DNA of 64,000 bases from Cladosporium sp. IMV 00045 (lineage: Eukaryota; Ascomycota; Dothideomycetes; Cladosporiales; Cladosporiaceae). Every line of letters begins with the position of its first letter. Position 1 is the stretch's first letter. The notes beneath the pieces are model-generated. The model was not told the origin of the DNA and ran no database searches. It worked only from the letters and a program-made list of their open reading frames with translations. The position numbers and the translations under genes are program-made. Where the stretch lies: contig MSJI02000835.1 of assembly GCA_001931905.2 (NCBI GenBank), positions 81,075 through 145,074 of the forward strand, written 5' to 3'. This document shows positions 13,732 to 25,133 of the stretch, piece after piece.

Positions 13732-14754
13732 TCACTCAAACTTCAACTCCCACGCATCCTCAATCCTCTCATTATCCCCACCCAACCCCCCAACAACAAC
13801 CACCCTCTCCCCGTCGTTACCATCACCAACAACAGCCCCTCCAAACCAACCCCTCGGCTCCGGCCTCTCCCCTCCACTCTCCACCCTCCTCCAAAGCCCC
13901 TCCTCAACATCCCACCCCCACCAATCCCCCAACATCTTCCCCGCCCCCTCATGCCCCAGCACCGAAGGATCCGCCTCGCCAGCCCCAGTAATCAGAAACA
14001 CCCTCCCATGAACCCTCACCGGCAACAAAGCAGCAACACTCCTCCTCCCGGGCCCTTGCACTCCATCCGCCTCAAACTCCCAACTCTCCCAAACCCTTTT
14101 CCCAACATCGTAAGAATCCAACACCCCACCCACTTCTTCCTTTCCATCAAACCCGCCCATCCTCCAAACCCTGCCCGCAGCAAAACAAAGACTCGTGCCT
14201 CCCCTCTCAACACCTGGCGCAGCGGGTAACTCTCTCCACGTCCTCTGACTTACGTCAAAGGCCCAGAAATCCCTCAAACGACCGGACGCGGGACAGCCGG
14301 CGTGGATGTAAATCGTGTCCTCACCGTCGGTCGTGGCGGCGTGATAGCTGCGCGGAGGGGGGAAGGGGGCGGAAGGGTCAGAGGGGGTGAGGAGGGACCA
14401 GGCATTCGTGCTGGTGTCGAATGTCCACAAACTGCCGTTCTCAGGCAGAGCGGTCATTGAGCTGCCGCCGCGGCCGCCGAAGGCGTAGAGTTTTCCTTGC
14501 AGGGGGACGAGGGAGGCGCCGACGCGGTGGGTGGGAGTCTCGTCGGGCGGGGTTTGGAGGGTTCGGGGGCCATTGCTGCTCGTTGGGGAGAGGAGGTGGA
14601 TGTTCCCATCTCGAGGTTGGCGGGGGAGGAGTTCGCCGCCGAAGATGTAGATTTCGTTGTTGGAGGAGGCGACGGAGTGGGAGGAGCGTTTCAACACGTC
14701 GTGCGAGGCGATCTTGCGCCAGGAAGCCTTGATGGGAGGGGCGGTGGTGGCCAT
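13732..14754 (-). CDS. Kelch-repeat beta-propeller protein
   Basis: An intronless gene of 340 residues starting MATTAPPIKASWRK. Kelch-type blades recur, with Gly pairs and a downstream Tyr/Trp: IYIFGGELL, LYAFGGRGG with WTFDTSTNAW, IYIHAGCPASG with WAFDVSQRTW, VWRMGGFDG, VFLITGAGE with WWGWDVEEGLW, and VVVVGGLGGD. This makes a propeller of about six blades, filling the whole protein. It resembles fungal Kelch proteins related to nitrile-specifier or galactose-oxidase-like propellers. There is no catalytic site and no signal peptide. It is probably a cytosolic or nuclear interaction scaffold with unknown partner. The coding strand is GC-rich, giving long open frames on the opposite strand that are not genes. 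Confidence 0.85.
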   Translation of the reverse strand: MATTAPPIKASWRKIASHDVLKRSSHSVASSNNEIYIFGGELLPRQPRDGNIHLLSPTSSNGPRTLQTPPDETPTHRVGASLVPLQGKLYAFGGRGGSSMTALPENGSLWTFDTSTNAWSLLTPSDPSAPFPPPRSYHAATTDGEDTIYIHAGCPASGRLRDFWAFDVSQRTWRELPAAPGVERGGTSLCFAAGRVWRMGGFDGKEEVGGVLDSYDVGKRVWESWEFEADGVQGPGRRSVAALLPVRVHGRVFLITGAGEADPSVLGHEGAGKMLGDWWGWDVEEGLWRRVESGGERPEPRGWFGGAVVGDGNDGERVVVVGGLGGDNERIEDAWELKFE

Positions 14755-15518
14755 TGTACATGGATCTGAGATGTTGTGGTTCGAGGAGGGTCTGAAGAGA
14801 AGAGAGCGAGACGCGGAAGACTACAGGATAAGCAATGGCTACATGTATGTCAAGCAAAAGAAGGTATCGCAAAGCAAAACACAAGATAAGGTGAGAGGAA
14901 GAATGAGCTCTAGAAAATCACACGATTGGAGATCACGCGAAAGACTCTTTGCCCCTCATCCAATCTCAACGAGAAAGCGTAACGAGGGTCACTCACCAAC
15001 CTTGATTCGTCGCAGAGATGCAAGAAAGTCGAACGATCAATCCATCAAGGTATTTCCCCACCCACCCATGGATGTGAGCTTGATGAGTTTTTGACTCCAC
15101 TCTTTCAGCCCCGTGAAGATCAGCGAATTGACCAGTCTTCAGGAATGGGAAAGAACAGCAAAAGAACGATATAACAGAAAGGAAGAGTTGCCATTTTCAA
15201 GGCACTAGTAAGACTATTGTACCCAGATCCCATCTTCTAAATGAAACCCTCCAAGAACGCTGAGTGGTATCTTATCTAATCATCATCCGACCCTGCCCTG
15301 TTTTCCTATACCCCGTCCCTTGTTTGTCGAAAGATTAGAAAGACAAGAGAAAAAGAAATAAAGGAAGGAACGTCTACATAGAAAAAGACACAAGAAACAA
15401 AAGAAAAAACGTCATGAGCGAAAAGAAATCCACCTTCCTCCTCTCCGTCCATAATCAATCATGATTAAACATTACCCCTTCTCCCCCTCTCCTCCCTCTC
15501 CCTCTCTCTTCCAATACA
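14755..15518. other. Intergenic, Kelch promoter and 3' UTR of the large disordered gene
   Basis: 764 bp. A pyrimidine-rich tract lies around 15475-15515, next to the stop of the large gene. No coding exon is supported. Confidence 0.6.
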
Positions 15519-18500
15519 TCAATCGTTCAACCCAAACGCCTTCCTCAACATCCCAAATTTCTTCTTCTTCCCCGTCTTCGCCGAATAGGCCACGCCACCC
15601 TGGCCATCCTCATCCTTGACATCATCCGCGAAACCCACATGCACCCTACCCCCAGAACCACCAGCACCAGCAGCACCGCCCTCAACGGCTCCCTCGGAAT
15701 TACTCCAGCTCCTGCCGATATCCGGCCTCATACTCCTCGCGAGCTTGACGGCCTGCTCGTGCCTGCTCAGCCCGTCGGAGGTGCTGGGGCGGAGTTCGCC
15801 CAGGCGAGAGGGTGGGGGGAGGGGCCAGTCTGCGCCTTGTTCTTTGTTGTCAGCAGGTTTGGTTTTGGAGTTGCTGTTGGCGAAGTAGTCTTGGTGGTCT
15901 TGCTGGGCGGCGGAGGTGCGGCGTTGCAGTTTGCCTGGGCGGGGGCTGGTGGGGCCGGAGGTGTTGATGGTGGGCACGGGGGGTGGGGGAGAGTTTAGGG
16001 CGGGACGCTGGGAGGTGTTGGAGTTTGTGCGGCGGCGCAGGAGACTTCCCATGAAACCGCGGCGTTTGGGGAGGGCTTCGACGCTGGCGTTGGGGTGGTG
16101 CGGTTGGTGTTCGGGTTCGGGTTTGCGGAGGCTGCCTTTTGATAGAGCGTGGCCTTCGTTTGCGTTCGGTGCTGCTGCGGTGTTGCCATTCGTCATGCCT
16201 AGGTTCTTGCGGGCGGCTGCCATGGCTTTCTCGACGTCTGCGGAGTCCGGGACAATGGGCTTGGCTTGCTTGGTGCGTCTGCGTGAGGCCATGCGGGGGT
16301 CCTCGTCATCCTCGTCTGAGAGATCTGTCGAGTCGCCGTCTTCTTGCCCACGTCTCCGGGGAATTCCACGAACAGGGGTCAGATCGGCGGGTATCACGGC
16401 CGGAGAGCCAGGTTCATCATCATCAGAATCCGCAAAACGGCTGCGGAAGAACGAGGACTTCTGACCCTTCTCGCGCTCATCCTCATCGTCAGAGTCAGCG
16501 AAGCGAGACTTGAACTTGCCAGCCATGCCACCTGCTGCCGATTTCGGACGTGCACCCGATGATGCCTTGCTGGGCGCCTTGGAGTTCATGTTGCGCATGG
16601 AATTAGGACCACGCAGCGTCTTCGCATTGTCCGCGGGTGCAGCACGCATGGACTCCTTCAGTTGCTTACGACCACCAAAGAAAGAACCCGAGGGTGAAAG
16701 CGAGCGAACGCTGAAAGCCTTCCTCTCCTTGGCGGTAGGGTTGGGCGAGATCGGGCGTTGCTGGTCGGTATCCATGGACATAGAACGCATGCTGCGTCGC
16801 ATGGAGTACTTCCCAGACGCATCTGCGTTGGACTGCGAAGGTCTCCTTTTCTTCTTGAAACTGCTTTCAGAGTCCGAGTCGTCTGCTGGCACAGCAGGTG
16901 GCGGCAGCTTCTTGGCGAGTTTCGCGCTGGCTGAGATGTTCTCGCTGCTGGCCTGCAGCCTTGGAAAGGGGCCATCTTGAGTGGGAAGTTCGGGACTTTG
17001 CGCAATCTTGGACATGGCGCCGCCAGCAGCAGCGCTGGGCATTGCTGACCCGCTTGCAGACATGGGTCTCGCGTTCTGTCTTAGTGCTGGCTTTGACGGG
17101 ATGTACTCAGACTGAGGCCTGTCACGCATGCTAGACCTCATGCCACCTCCACCTTCGCGCAATGAAGATCGCATTTGCACACCATTCGTAGGAGCTGGAG
17201 TCGGCTCGGGAGGACCGCGCATGCTCTTCCTCATAGCCGGCTTTGCATTCTGCGTTGGTGCCTGTTTTGGAGGTGCCGGGTTCATCAACATCTCAACCCT
17301 ATCTGTCGAGGCTGTCTTCTTCATAGCAGACTTCTTCTTGGGTCGGTTGGCAAGAGCAGCCGACGTGTTCCTATACTCGTCATCGGACGAGAAGTGGCTT
17401 CGTTCAATTTGCTCCCGCTGCTGCTTGCTCAACTGCTTCCAGTATGAAGTAGCATGACTCCAGTCAGTGGGAACAGGCCGCGCCTCTTCTTTCGAGGTCC
17501 GCCTCGCTGCCTGTCGTGCAGATGGGCTTTCTGGTGCCGGCTCCTGCTTCGGCTTCGGCTTCGACTTCGTGATGGGACTCTCGACGATGGCATCCAGACT
17601 AGCGAAACCACCGTCTTCGAGATCTGAAAGGTCTTCCGCTGCATCACTGAAAATAGCGCTGTCATCAGATTCAGACTCGGCAATGTCACTGAGCGTTGGG
17701 ACAGGACGTTCATCTTCACTGTCTTGGATGAAGGGATCTTGCGATGTGATTGGCGCGACGAAAGGCTTGTTTTGTGCCGGCTCCTCCTTTTGCTTGTTGT
17801 CAGTTTCCACCGCAACGGCAGTGGCAGAAGCAGCGACAGGGACATCGTCTTCATCTGGTTCGGCGGTCCATCCGCCAGGTACAGAGAACCTTTCAAGCGA
17901 CGATCTCGGCGGTGGCGATTCTGCACGAGGCGCCTCTTCGAGCTTCTTCTCTTCCTCGCCGGGCGTTGGAGGCTGAAGACTAATTTCGGGAACATGCTCT
18001 TCCTCTTCTGCCTTCTTTTCTTCTTTGGTGGTAGGCTCAGGAGGAGGGCCGATAACCTGTGTCGCCGCTGCTTTCGCGGCGGCATCACCTGCGTCCAATT
18101 CAGTGGGCGGGGCCGCTTCGTCTTCGCTCTCATCGCTGCTGTATGTAGGGCCATCACGGGAAGTAACCTCTGGTGGCATTGGGTCGTTGTCGTGCTTTTC
18201 TTCCTTCTCGTGCTTCTCGTCATCCGCCTTCTTGGCCAGAACCGCGCCAATCGCATGATCGTTGCTGGCTTCATGCCTGTCAGGCGGCCGCTCAGTGACC
18301 TTCTCCGCAACCTCCTGTTGCATTCTCGGCGGGCGAACGCTTCCGAAAGACGGGAGTGCAGGACGAGGCTTCATGATCTCATCCATATCATCGTCCACGA
18401 TTGGAGAGACTTCTCTCATACCGATGTTGCGTGAGGACGGGGTGACAGGAGCTTCGATCTCCTCAGGCTGCTCGGTGAAACTGACACGCACGCTCTTCTT

Positions 18501-20280
18501 TTTCTTGCCGGCTGAGCTCTCAACCGAGGGAGAGTCTGATGTTTCGCTCATTGCCTTGCGGACAGGCGATGTGGCAAGAGCCATGGGAGATCCGGTGCGA
18601 ATTGAAGACGAAGGCGAGTGCTTCATTGCCGACTTGACGGGAGAAATACCGCGCTCCGGTGGGTCGTGTCGCTCATTTGGCATGACAGGGGTAGCTGAGA
18701 AATGCGCCGATCGAGATGGGCTGTTGGAGTTGCCCCTGCCACGTCCACTACTGTCAGAGCCAGATCGAGGTACATCTAAGCTTGCCGATCGGTTACTGGA
18801 TCCAATCGGCGTGACAGCGATAGTGGCCGGACGAACAGGCGACCTTGCATATCCATTGGTAGGTCTCGGTCGTGCTTTAAAATTGCCATCGCCTTCCGCC
18901 TCTCGTTCGCCCTCAGAATCCTCGCGGACAACGGAAGGCTGCTTTTGTAGAACACCAGCTGCTCGAGGTGAAGACGGGCTAAGACTCAAGTCATCTCGCG
19001 CCGGATTTCGGGGAGGCGGTTCTATTTGTGTGTTGACCGCAGACAAGGTAGGTTTGGTTCGTCGTGTCGAGTTATCGCCACCAGTCACGACTATGCTCGG
19101 TTGCTGGGGAGGTAGTGCAGGCACAATAGTCCTGGTGTTCGGATCGTACTCGCCAGGTTTTGGAGCCTGTGGTTTCGTATATACTGGCGAAGGAGGTTCC
19201 GGTACACGTACTGCCGCTCGAGGTTTTGTGATGAACGTGCGACTGGCGGGATCGTAGATCATAATCGGAGCCAGATCTTCTTCTTGCGGTGCAGATTGTT
19301 CGTTTGCGCGCGCCAGATGGCTACCCTGGGCGTTGGTCGCAGTCTGTTTCACTTTCACGGGCTTGTTGGCAGCAGACGAAACATCGTATTGTACATTGTT
19401 CGTATTCTGCGTGCGTGCGCCATCTGAAGTCGAAGGTCTCGTCGTAGGTTTGTTGCTGAGAGTCCCTGAAGGACCACTGAACCAAGAGCTCTTAGATTTA
19501 CTCGGCGACGGACCTCCAACAGGAGAGTGGCCTTGCGCGGAGATTGGTCGAGAAAAGTTGACCGACCCAGTACTGCCTTGACGCTCCACCTCCTGCACGT
19601 CGGGAAGCGTGGTGAGTTTGCGCCCAGAGTTTGCCGCATTATTGCTCGCGCGATCGACGCTCATCCCTCTGTTCTTCCCGCGTGGCGTAGGCGACATGAT
19701 GCGCTGGGGAGGTTCGGTGCTCGCCGAGCGCTGATGGGTGCCGCGAACGCTGGACGGGAGGGCTGGTACAGGCGGCGCTTCGGGCGCAGAACTGACGGGA
19801 CCGTTTTGGCGGCCGGGAGAGGGTGATCTGAATGTGCGCTCGCTCATAGAACCATTGCTGTTGTTTCGCTGTAGACCTCCCCTGCCAAATCCGGCTCGTG
19901 CGCCGCTACCGACGACGCTGTTGCTGCCTATTGAGGTCTGCGAGCCTCTCCGTGCCATGCGCTTGGTTTGGACGTTGCCGACGGGCTCGGGCGAGGTTGT
20001 ATGTGATCGCAAGGCGGCAGCCGCGGCTGCAGACGAAAGACCTGTCTGGGATTGGGAGCGGGCGATGAAGGCCTGGCTCGCAGCGGTTGCGGCGGCATTG
20101 GAGGTGTTGCGGTCGACTGGCTGGAGGAGTGTCAGTCTTGCAGCATGTATATGCGCGAGTGCGCAGGCCGATCGAGAGAAATATTGTCCGCGAAATAGAT
20201 GCAGCAGACAGGTTTTTGGGAAGTAGATGACGTACCGGGTTGGCCGAGCTGCCTCGCCGTCGCGAGAACATGTTAGGCAT
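15519..20280 (-). CDS. Large conserved disordered protein (1,548 residues), function unknown
   Basis: Exon 1 (20280-20236) codes for 15 residues starting MPNMFSRRRGSS. An intron with a GTACGT donor leads to exon 2 (20120-15519). After splicing, the N-terminal block reads NAAATAASQAFIARSQSQ, then an eight-Ala run, and shortly VQTKRMARRGSQ. This pattern recurs at the start of a widespread Pezizomycotina family. Most of the protein is low-complexity Ser/Pro/Lys/Glu sequence with repeated basic SMR/SAMKK motifs, acidic patches and two copies of SRFADSDDxxE around 16380-16510. The C-terminus ends in a basic conserved motif, KKKKFGMLRKAFGLND. There is no folded domain. It could be a cortical or cytoskeletal scaffold, but that is a guess. 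Confidence 0.75.
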
Positions 20281-20500
20281 GTCGGCTGCGCGCGATCAAG
20301 CTCTCTTGGGAGCCTGGAGGGCGGGTGGCCGCTGTTGTTGTGGGAGGGATGTATGCAGGCGGCAAGGAAAAATAATAATTAATGATGATGATGATAGAAA
20401 GAGTTGGCAGAGCAGGGGTGGAATGAAAGGGTAAAGGGATATGCGGAGGGAAGGCGACGGGGCGGGCGATCAGAGTGCCATCATTCCGCAAAGCTAGTTT

Positions 20501-20534
20501 GCTGGTGCTGCTGGTGCTGCTGGCGCTGCTGCTG
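20501..20534. repeat. GCTGGT/GCTGCT trinucleotide repeat
   Basis: An imperfect CTG-type repeat in the presumed 5' leader of the large disordered gene. Confidence 0.8.
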
Positions 20535-20756
20535 TGAGATGGCGGTACGTGATACCGTGTGTGTGGGGATGGATGATGGAATAGAGATTGGTAGAGATGG
20601 GGGATAGATGGAGATGAGGAAGGGTCTTCGAGTATGATGATGACGAGGGGAAATAGATGAGAATAACGTCGGTGAAAAGGGAAGAAACAGCAGATGTGCA
20701 AGAGTGTTGTTATTTTGTGACAAGAGATGATGGGTGGCAAGTGTTTGAGGCTCACG

Positions 20757-20789
20757 ACTCTCTCTCCCTCTCTCTCTCTCTACTCTCTC
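20757..20789. repeat. (CT)n pyrimidine tract
   Basis: A nearly pure CT tract of about 33 bp upstream of the large disordered gene. Such tracts are common in fungal promoters. Confidence 0.8.
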
Positions 20790-22523
20790 ATCCTCCGTTG
20801 TCTCGTCGATTGGAGGTCGCAGACCGTCTGCGCTAACACGTCGATCGACGCGGTCAATGCATCAATGAGCTGGCCCGGCCCTTTGCAACAAGCTTTGCCG
20901 TTGGGCCATCATCACTGTTGCATTATTTCTGCTACTCCTGTTTGCTTCTGCCTCGGATGTTGACGGTTGCTGATGAACAAAGAAGTCTCGCTCGACTTAT
21001 CCTTTCATCATACAGGTACACTTGCCTCACATACATCGAAGTCACGTGCATCATCCTGCCCATGCAGTCGGGTCAACATGGGATGGGATATACACTTGCA
21101 AGTCTCCCTCACAAACTTTCTCCAGGCAAATGAGGTCTACGTATGAGGCGCCCGTTAGACTTTGGCGGCTTTGGCTCCGTTTTCACAAGCAGCTCCATGT
21201 CTCCCTTGTGTGTGGCTGTGATGTCCATGAACGAGTCAAAATTCGAGACACGCCGCTCTTGTTCAGACACACTTCAAAACATCCTACCCTTGTTTTTGCT
21301 TGCCTTGACACTTCTGGACCGAAACCTCATCGTCCCTGTAAACATGCACGCTGAAGGAGTCTTTCGTTTCAAGGCCTTGATCTTCGAAGCGGCTGCAGTA
21401 AGAATGTACAGCCAGTACAATTGCAAACTCTCAAGTATAGATCTACGAGTGCGCCAATCCCCTGGTCTGCGCTCCAAAACAACGTCATCTTAGTGGACCA
21501 CTTTGCAATGCACTTGTTTGGGTCTGTGTATTTGATATTCCAGCGACAAAGTTGAGCGCCCTGTGATTGGCTGATATCGAGCGCGCGCTAGTAGATTGTC
21601 AGATTTTGCTGTGAGGTTGACTTGGCGGCTTACCTAATCGGGAAGGAGGTTGGTATGCTCTTGCAAGCGCATGACATTTTCTGACATCTCGTGAGAAGAG
21701 ACACTTCGCTGAAGAGAGTTGGACACGAAGTTTCTCTTTGTCGACTTCTCGGCCCTTCTTCGAAGATGTCTTGATGTCTCTGCCGGAGATCTTTCAAACC
21801 CAGGCGATGTGCCTCTCTCATCAACCAACCTTCTCAACAGATCTCGCCGAACAATAAAATACACATAAGCCTTCCAACGGAGACGAACATGACATTACTT
21901 GCCTTTTCATTCTCTCAAGGTTTATTAATTCCTGAAACAAACGGCCACCCTCAGTTCAAAGGTGCCCGTCAAACCGCCCGCACTGCAGCTGTTGACCAAG
22001 TGCGTGATCGACGACGTGCTTCTGGACCAGTTGAGAATTCGGATTTTTCACAAATGTTCTTGCCATTGCAGACAACATCCGCTATGTGCACACAGCCATA
22101 CGCAGCTCTACTCGGTGCAATGAACAGAGATCGTCCCTGGTGAAGAACAAGAAGCCGCCTTGCTCTCTTCGGCAGCAGTGGCTACATATAAGCAATGGAC
22201 CTCAACGACGCTCCTTCCCAAGATCCACCCAGAATGCTCTCATCCTCAGAGCGAACGTCAACACATGAAGCTCGAACTTTCCGAAGCCTGCAAGAAAATA
22301 AGAGTAGGTACCTTGGGTATGTTCGTGACCCGGCCTATCGGTGTTTGATCGCGTGCTTGCCATCAAGGTGGACGAATGATCGAATGTTTCCCTCGCCATC
22401 ACGGTACTACACCTCTGAGCAAACACCGAGGCATATAACATCATTCATTGAGTATATCGTATCGAAGCGACATCGTTTGGACAAATCCATTCTATTTTAT
22501 TATCCGTTCAATCGCAACCAAAA

Positions 22524-23546
22524 ATGCCTCCAACAACACCCCAGCAAGCATCCTTCACCACCCTCCCCCCCGAGCTCCTCCTCCAAATCATACCCAACAT
22601 CCCTCACGACCCCAGAACAATCACGGCACTAAAGCTCACAAACCGCCACTTCAATGACCTCCTCACAACTCACGAAACCACCCTTGCACCAGCAATCCGC
22701 CAAAAAACCTACAACCAAACCCCCCTCCTCTTCCCCTCCCTCCTCCTAAACACCTACACCCACCTCTCCGTCCTGCACGCCCGCCTCGCAACCCTCACAG
22801 TCCTGCACGCCAACTGGCTACACCTCACCTCCCACGGCCCCGAACTGAACTGGCTCCGCGATCGCTGGGAATCGATCCACAAAGCCGGCACACTCCTCCT
22901 CTACCGCTTGCGCGATTGCAGCAATACCCAAACCCTCTCTCACGACGATAGCGACAGCGAAGCCGCCCATTACGCGAAGGTGGATCTCCTCAACCTCCTC
23001 CCCGCCACGAGCCTCGCGTGCCTGGTCTTCAAGTGTTATTCCGCCATCAAAATCTTGAGAGTCCACGGGCCGGCACCCGTGCACGCCACTTTTGCCAAGG
23101 ATGATGTGGGCACGCGGTGTGAAGTCGAGCTGGCGCTGGAGGAGATGTTGCTGGTGCACGGGGCGGAGTTTTTCGTTGCGTTGCTGGAGGAGGGGAGGGA
23201 GGGGAATGGGAGGGGGGCGTGGGCTGTTGAGTGAGTTTTGGAGCACTTCCTGAAGACTTTGGGGAGAATAGGCTGACCATATTTTCCTTCTTTCTCTTTG
23301 TGCAGTGCCCTCAACGACGAACTCGCGAACATGGAATTCCGCCAGCTGCACTCCGCGGCCCCGACGCTCATTTCAACGCTCAGGCGCTCTTTCGCGCTGA
23401 AGACGAATGGGCATTTTGCGAATTCCGCCACGAAGATGTGGGAGGTGCTCAGTTCGAGCGTGTTTGATGAGGTTGATGAGGGGAAGATGGTGAAGATCGT
23501 GACGGGGGAGACGTTGGTGGGTGGGATGCGGAGGATGGGGTATTGA
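22524..23546 (+). CDS. F-box protein
   Basis: Exons 22524-23230 and 23306-23546 are joined across a GTGAGT...GCAG intron of 75 nt to give 315 residues. The N-terminus holds an F-box-like motif at about residues 10-50: FTTLPPELLLQIIPNIPHD followed by TALKLTNRHFNDLL. The rest is alpha-helical with no recognised repeat. F-box proteins link substrates to the SCF ubiquitin ligase through Skp1, and the substrate side here is unknown. Codon usage in exon 1 is strongly C-ending. The end MRRMGY is followed by TGA. Confidence 0.8.
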
Positions 23547-24392
23547 GGGGCGTGGGTGGGTGTTGGGCGGCAGTGGGTGCTTGTTTGATGGCGTTGACTG
23601 GATATACTTGAGGCGATGCTCTTGCGAAGGATTTGGAGCTATTTTTGACGGCTTGTCGTGCCCGGGGGTTGTTCTTTTTGGTCGTTTCTGGGAGACAGGT
23701 ATCGAGAAGGAGTCTTGCATTCGACGCCTGGTGGGAACGCAAAGGACGAATCGACCGAACACGCGGATCATGAGTTTTAGTAAGATGATAGAACCGAATT
23801 GCATAAACGAGGTACTAGGATGATGGTCCAGTGTTACCGCCGTGTATCTGAGCACACTAATTCCATCACGCTCTCCGGTTTCTTCCCTCTCAATCTGATG
23901 CAAAGACACTGACAAGCAGGGAGGCAGCTTTCTGTTTAAAATCTTGCGAAAGGGTATATGGTGAAAAGCGAAGGATCGGTCTTTTGCGGAAAACAGCACA
24001 ATCTTGAGGTATGACTAACGCCGCACAGAATAACGTAAACGTGAAAAATCAGATTCCCTCAAATATTGCGACAAAGGAAATTCGTTACAGGAAGAGATTA
24101 GGTGCTCAGAGAAGACGTCTTCCGGCCAGGCTGCTGATGAGGAGGGTGCGCTTTTGTGGGCGTTGATTGAAGTCTGGCTTCGCCAGTGGCCGTCGCTTGA
24201 CTTATGACTGGGTAGCCTGAGATTGGCGGTACTAAAGAAAACGACTCGTCCAAGATCGGCGTATAGCAAGACAAGAACTTTCTTTCCTGGTCATGTCTTG
24301 GTGTTTATGGGTGATGTTCGAATGCTCGTTGCCAATTACATGATCGACACGAGTACTGCGAATCCAGCAATCGTCCCCAAATGTTGAATAAT
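23547..24392. other. Convergent intergenic region
   Basis: About 850 bp between the F-box gene and the next minus-strand gene, presumably 3' UTRs. No gene is supported. Confidence 0.6.
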
Positions 24393-25133
24393 CTAATACT
24401 CCTCCGTCCAGTGGCGGTCCGATATTCGCTCCAACTGCGTCTCATCGACCGGATCTTTCTTGAAGATATCCCGGAAAGCAGACTTGAAACGCTTTCCCAG
24501 CCCGGCTTGGTCTGGTTTGTTTTGAAGACGGTCAGACCGGCGATCATGTCCGGTGGATTTGGCTCGGCTACGAGACACAGAGTGCTTGTCGCTGGCGCGG
24601 CTGGACATGGTACCTGGTAGAGCTTTCGAAGCTGGTCGGATTGGAGGTGATGCAGAAGCTGATCGAAGCGAGGCTCGGGAAACACTGTCTGGAGGCGTTG
24701 GTGGTGCTTGCGGAATGTGCGTTGGCCGTCGCTGATCAGCCACTCTTCGAGGTGTCGGTGTGTAATGGCTTGGTGTGTCGTATGTCGGTCTGTCATATGC
24801 CGGGATGTCGTGTGATGGCATAGGCGGTGGTGTCTTGGATTTCGATGGCTCCGTCGACCTCCAAGGGTTTGTGCTGCTATGCTCAGAGACTGGAGAAGTG
24901 TACTCCGACTCGCAGGGAGCGCTCGTGGAAGTGCTCAACTTTGGTCTATGTTTGCCATGTGTCGTTGGACGAACCATGAAAAACCCTTGGGTATCTCTTT
25001 CTGCCACCGGAGGGGAACCGGACCTGACAAAAGGTACTTGAGCAACTTCGCGCACTTCCCATGGAGGTAGAGCAGGCTGACGCTGTCGACGTTGAGAAAT
25101 TGGGTCTGACGAGACTGAAAATTCTCGATCCAT
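24393..25133 (-). CDS. Small disordered protein with conserved C-terminus
   Basis: An intronless gene of 246 residues starting MDREFSVSSDP. The first 200 residues are rich in Pro, Ser and Arg, with PTYDTPSHYTPTP and RPTHIPQAPPTPPDS stretches, so they are likely disordered. The last 35 residues carry a block I recognise from many ascomycete proteins: KRFKSAFRDIFKKDPVD followed by ISDRHWTEEY. The conservation of this short end suggests a peptide-binding or membrane-docking role, but no function is known. There are no membrane segments and no signal peptide. Confidence 0.7.
   Translation of the reverse strand: MDREFSVSSDPISQRRQRQPALPPWEVREVAQVPFVRSGSPPVAERDTQGFFMVRPTTHGKHRPKLSTSTSAPCESEYTSPVSEHSSTNPWRSTEPSKSKTPPPMPSHDIPAYDRPTYDTPSHYTPTPRRVADQRRPTHIPQAPPTPPDSVSRASLRSASASPPIRPASKALPGTMSSRASDKHSVSRSRAKSTGHDRRSDRLQNKPDQAGLGKRFKSAFRDIFKKDPVDETQLERISDRHWTEEY

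Larger units (their letters stand above)
20281..22523. other. Intergenic, 2.2 kb divergent region
   Basis: The left part is the 5' UTR and promoter of the large disordered gene, with microsatellites. The right part is the F-box promoter. An open stretch from ATG 22195 overlaps the F-box gene in another frame and has no family support. No other gene is supported. Confidence 0.6.

Noticed and set aside
13624..14229. Long Pro/Ser-rich open frame on the plus strand over the Kelch gene
   Set aside because: It is the antisense shadow of the Kelch gene, caused by its strong third-position GC bias.
17429..18310. Basic open frame on the minus strand inside the large disordered gene
   Set aside because: It is an alternate frame of the same strand with Arg/Ser/Lys bias, and no start or family match is present.
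22195..22632. Open frame of 145 codons from an ATG upstream of the F-box gene
   Set aside because: It overlaps the F-box gene in another frame, has no family match, and the F-box frame has clear domain support.
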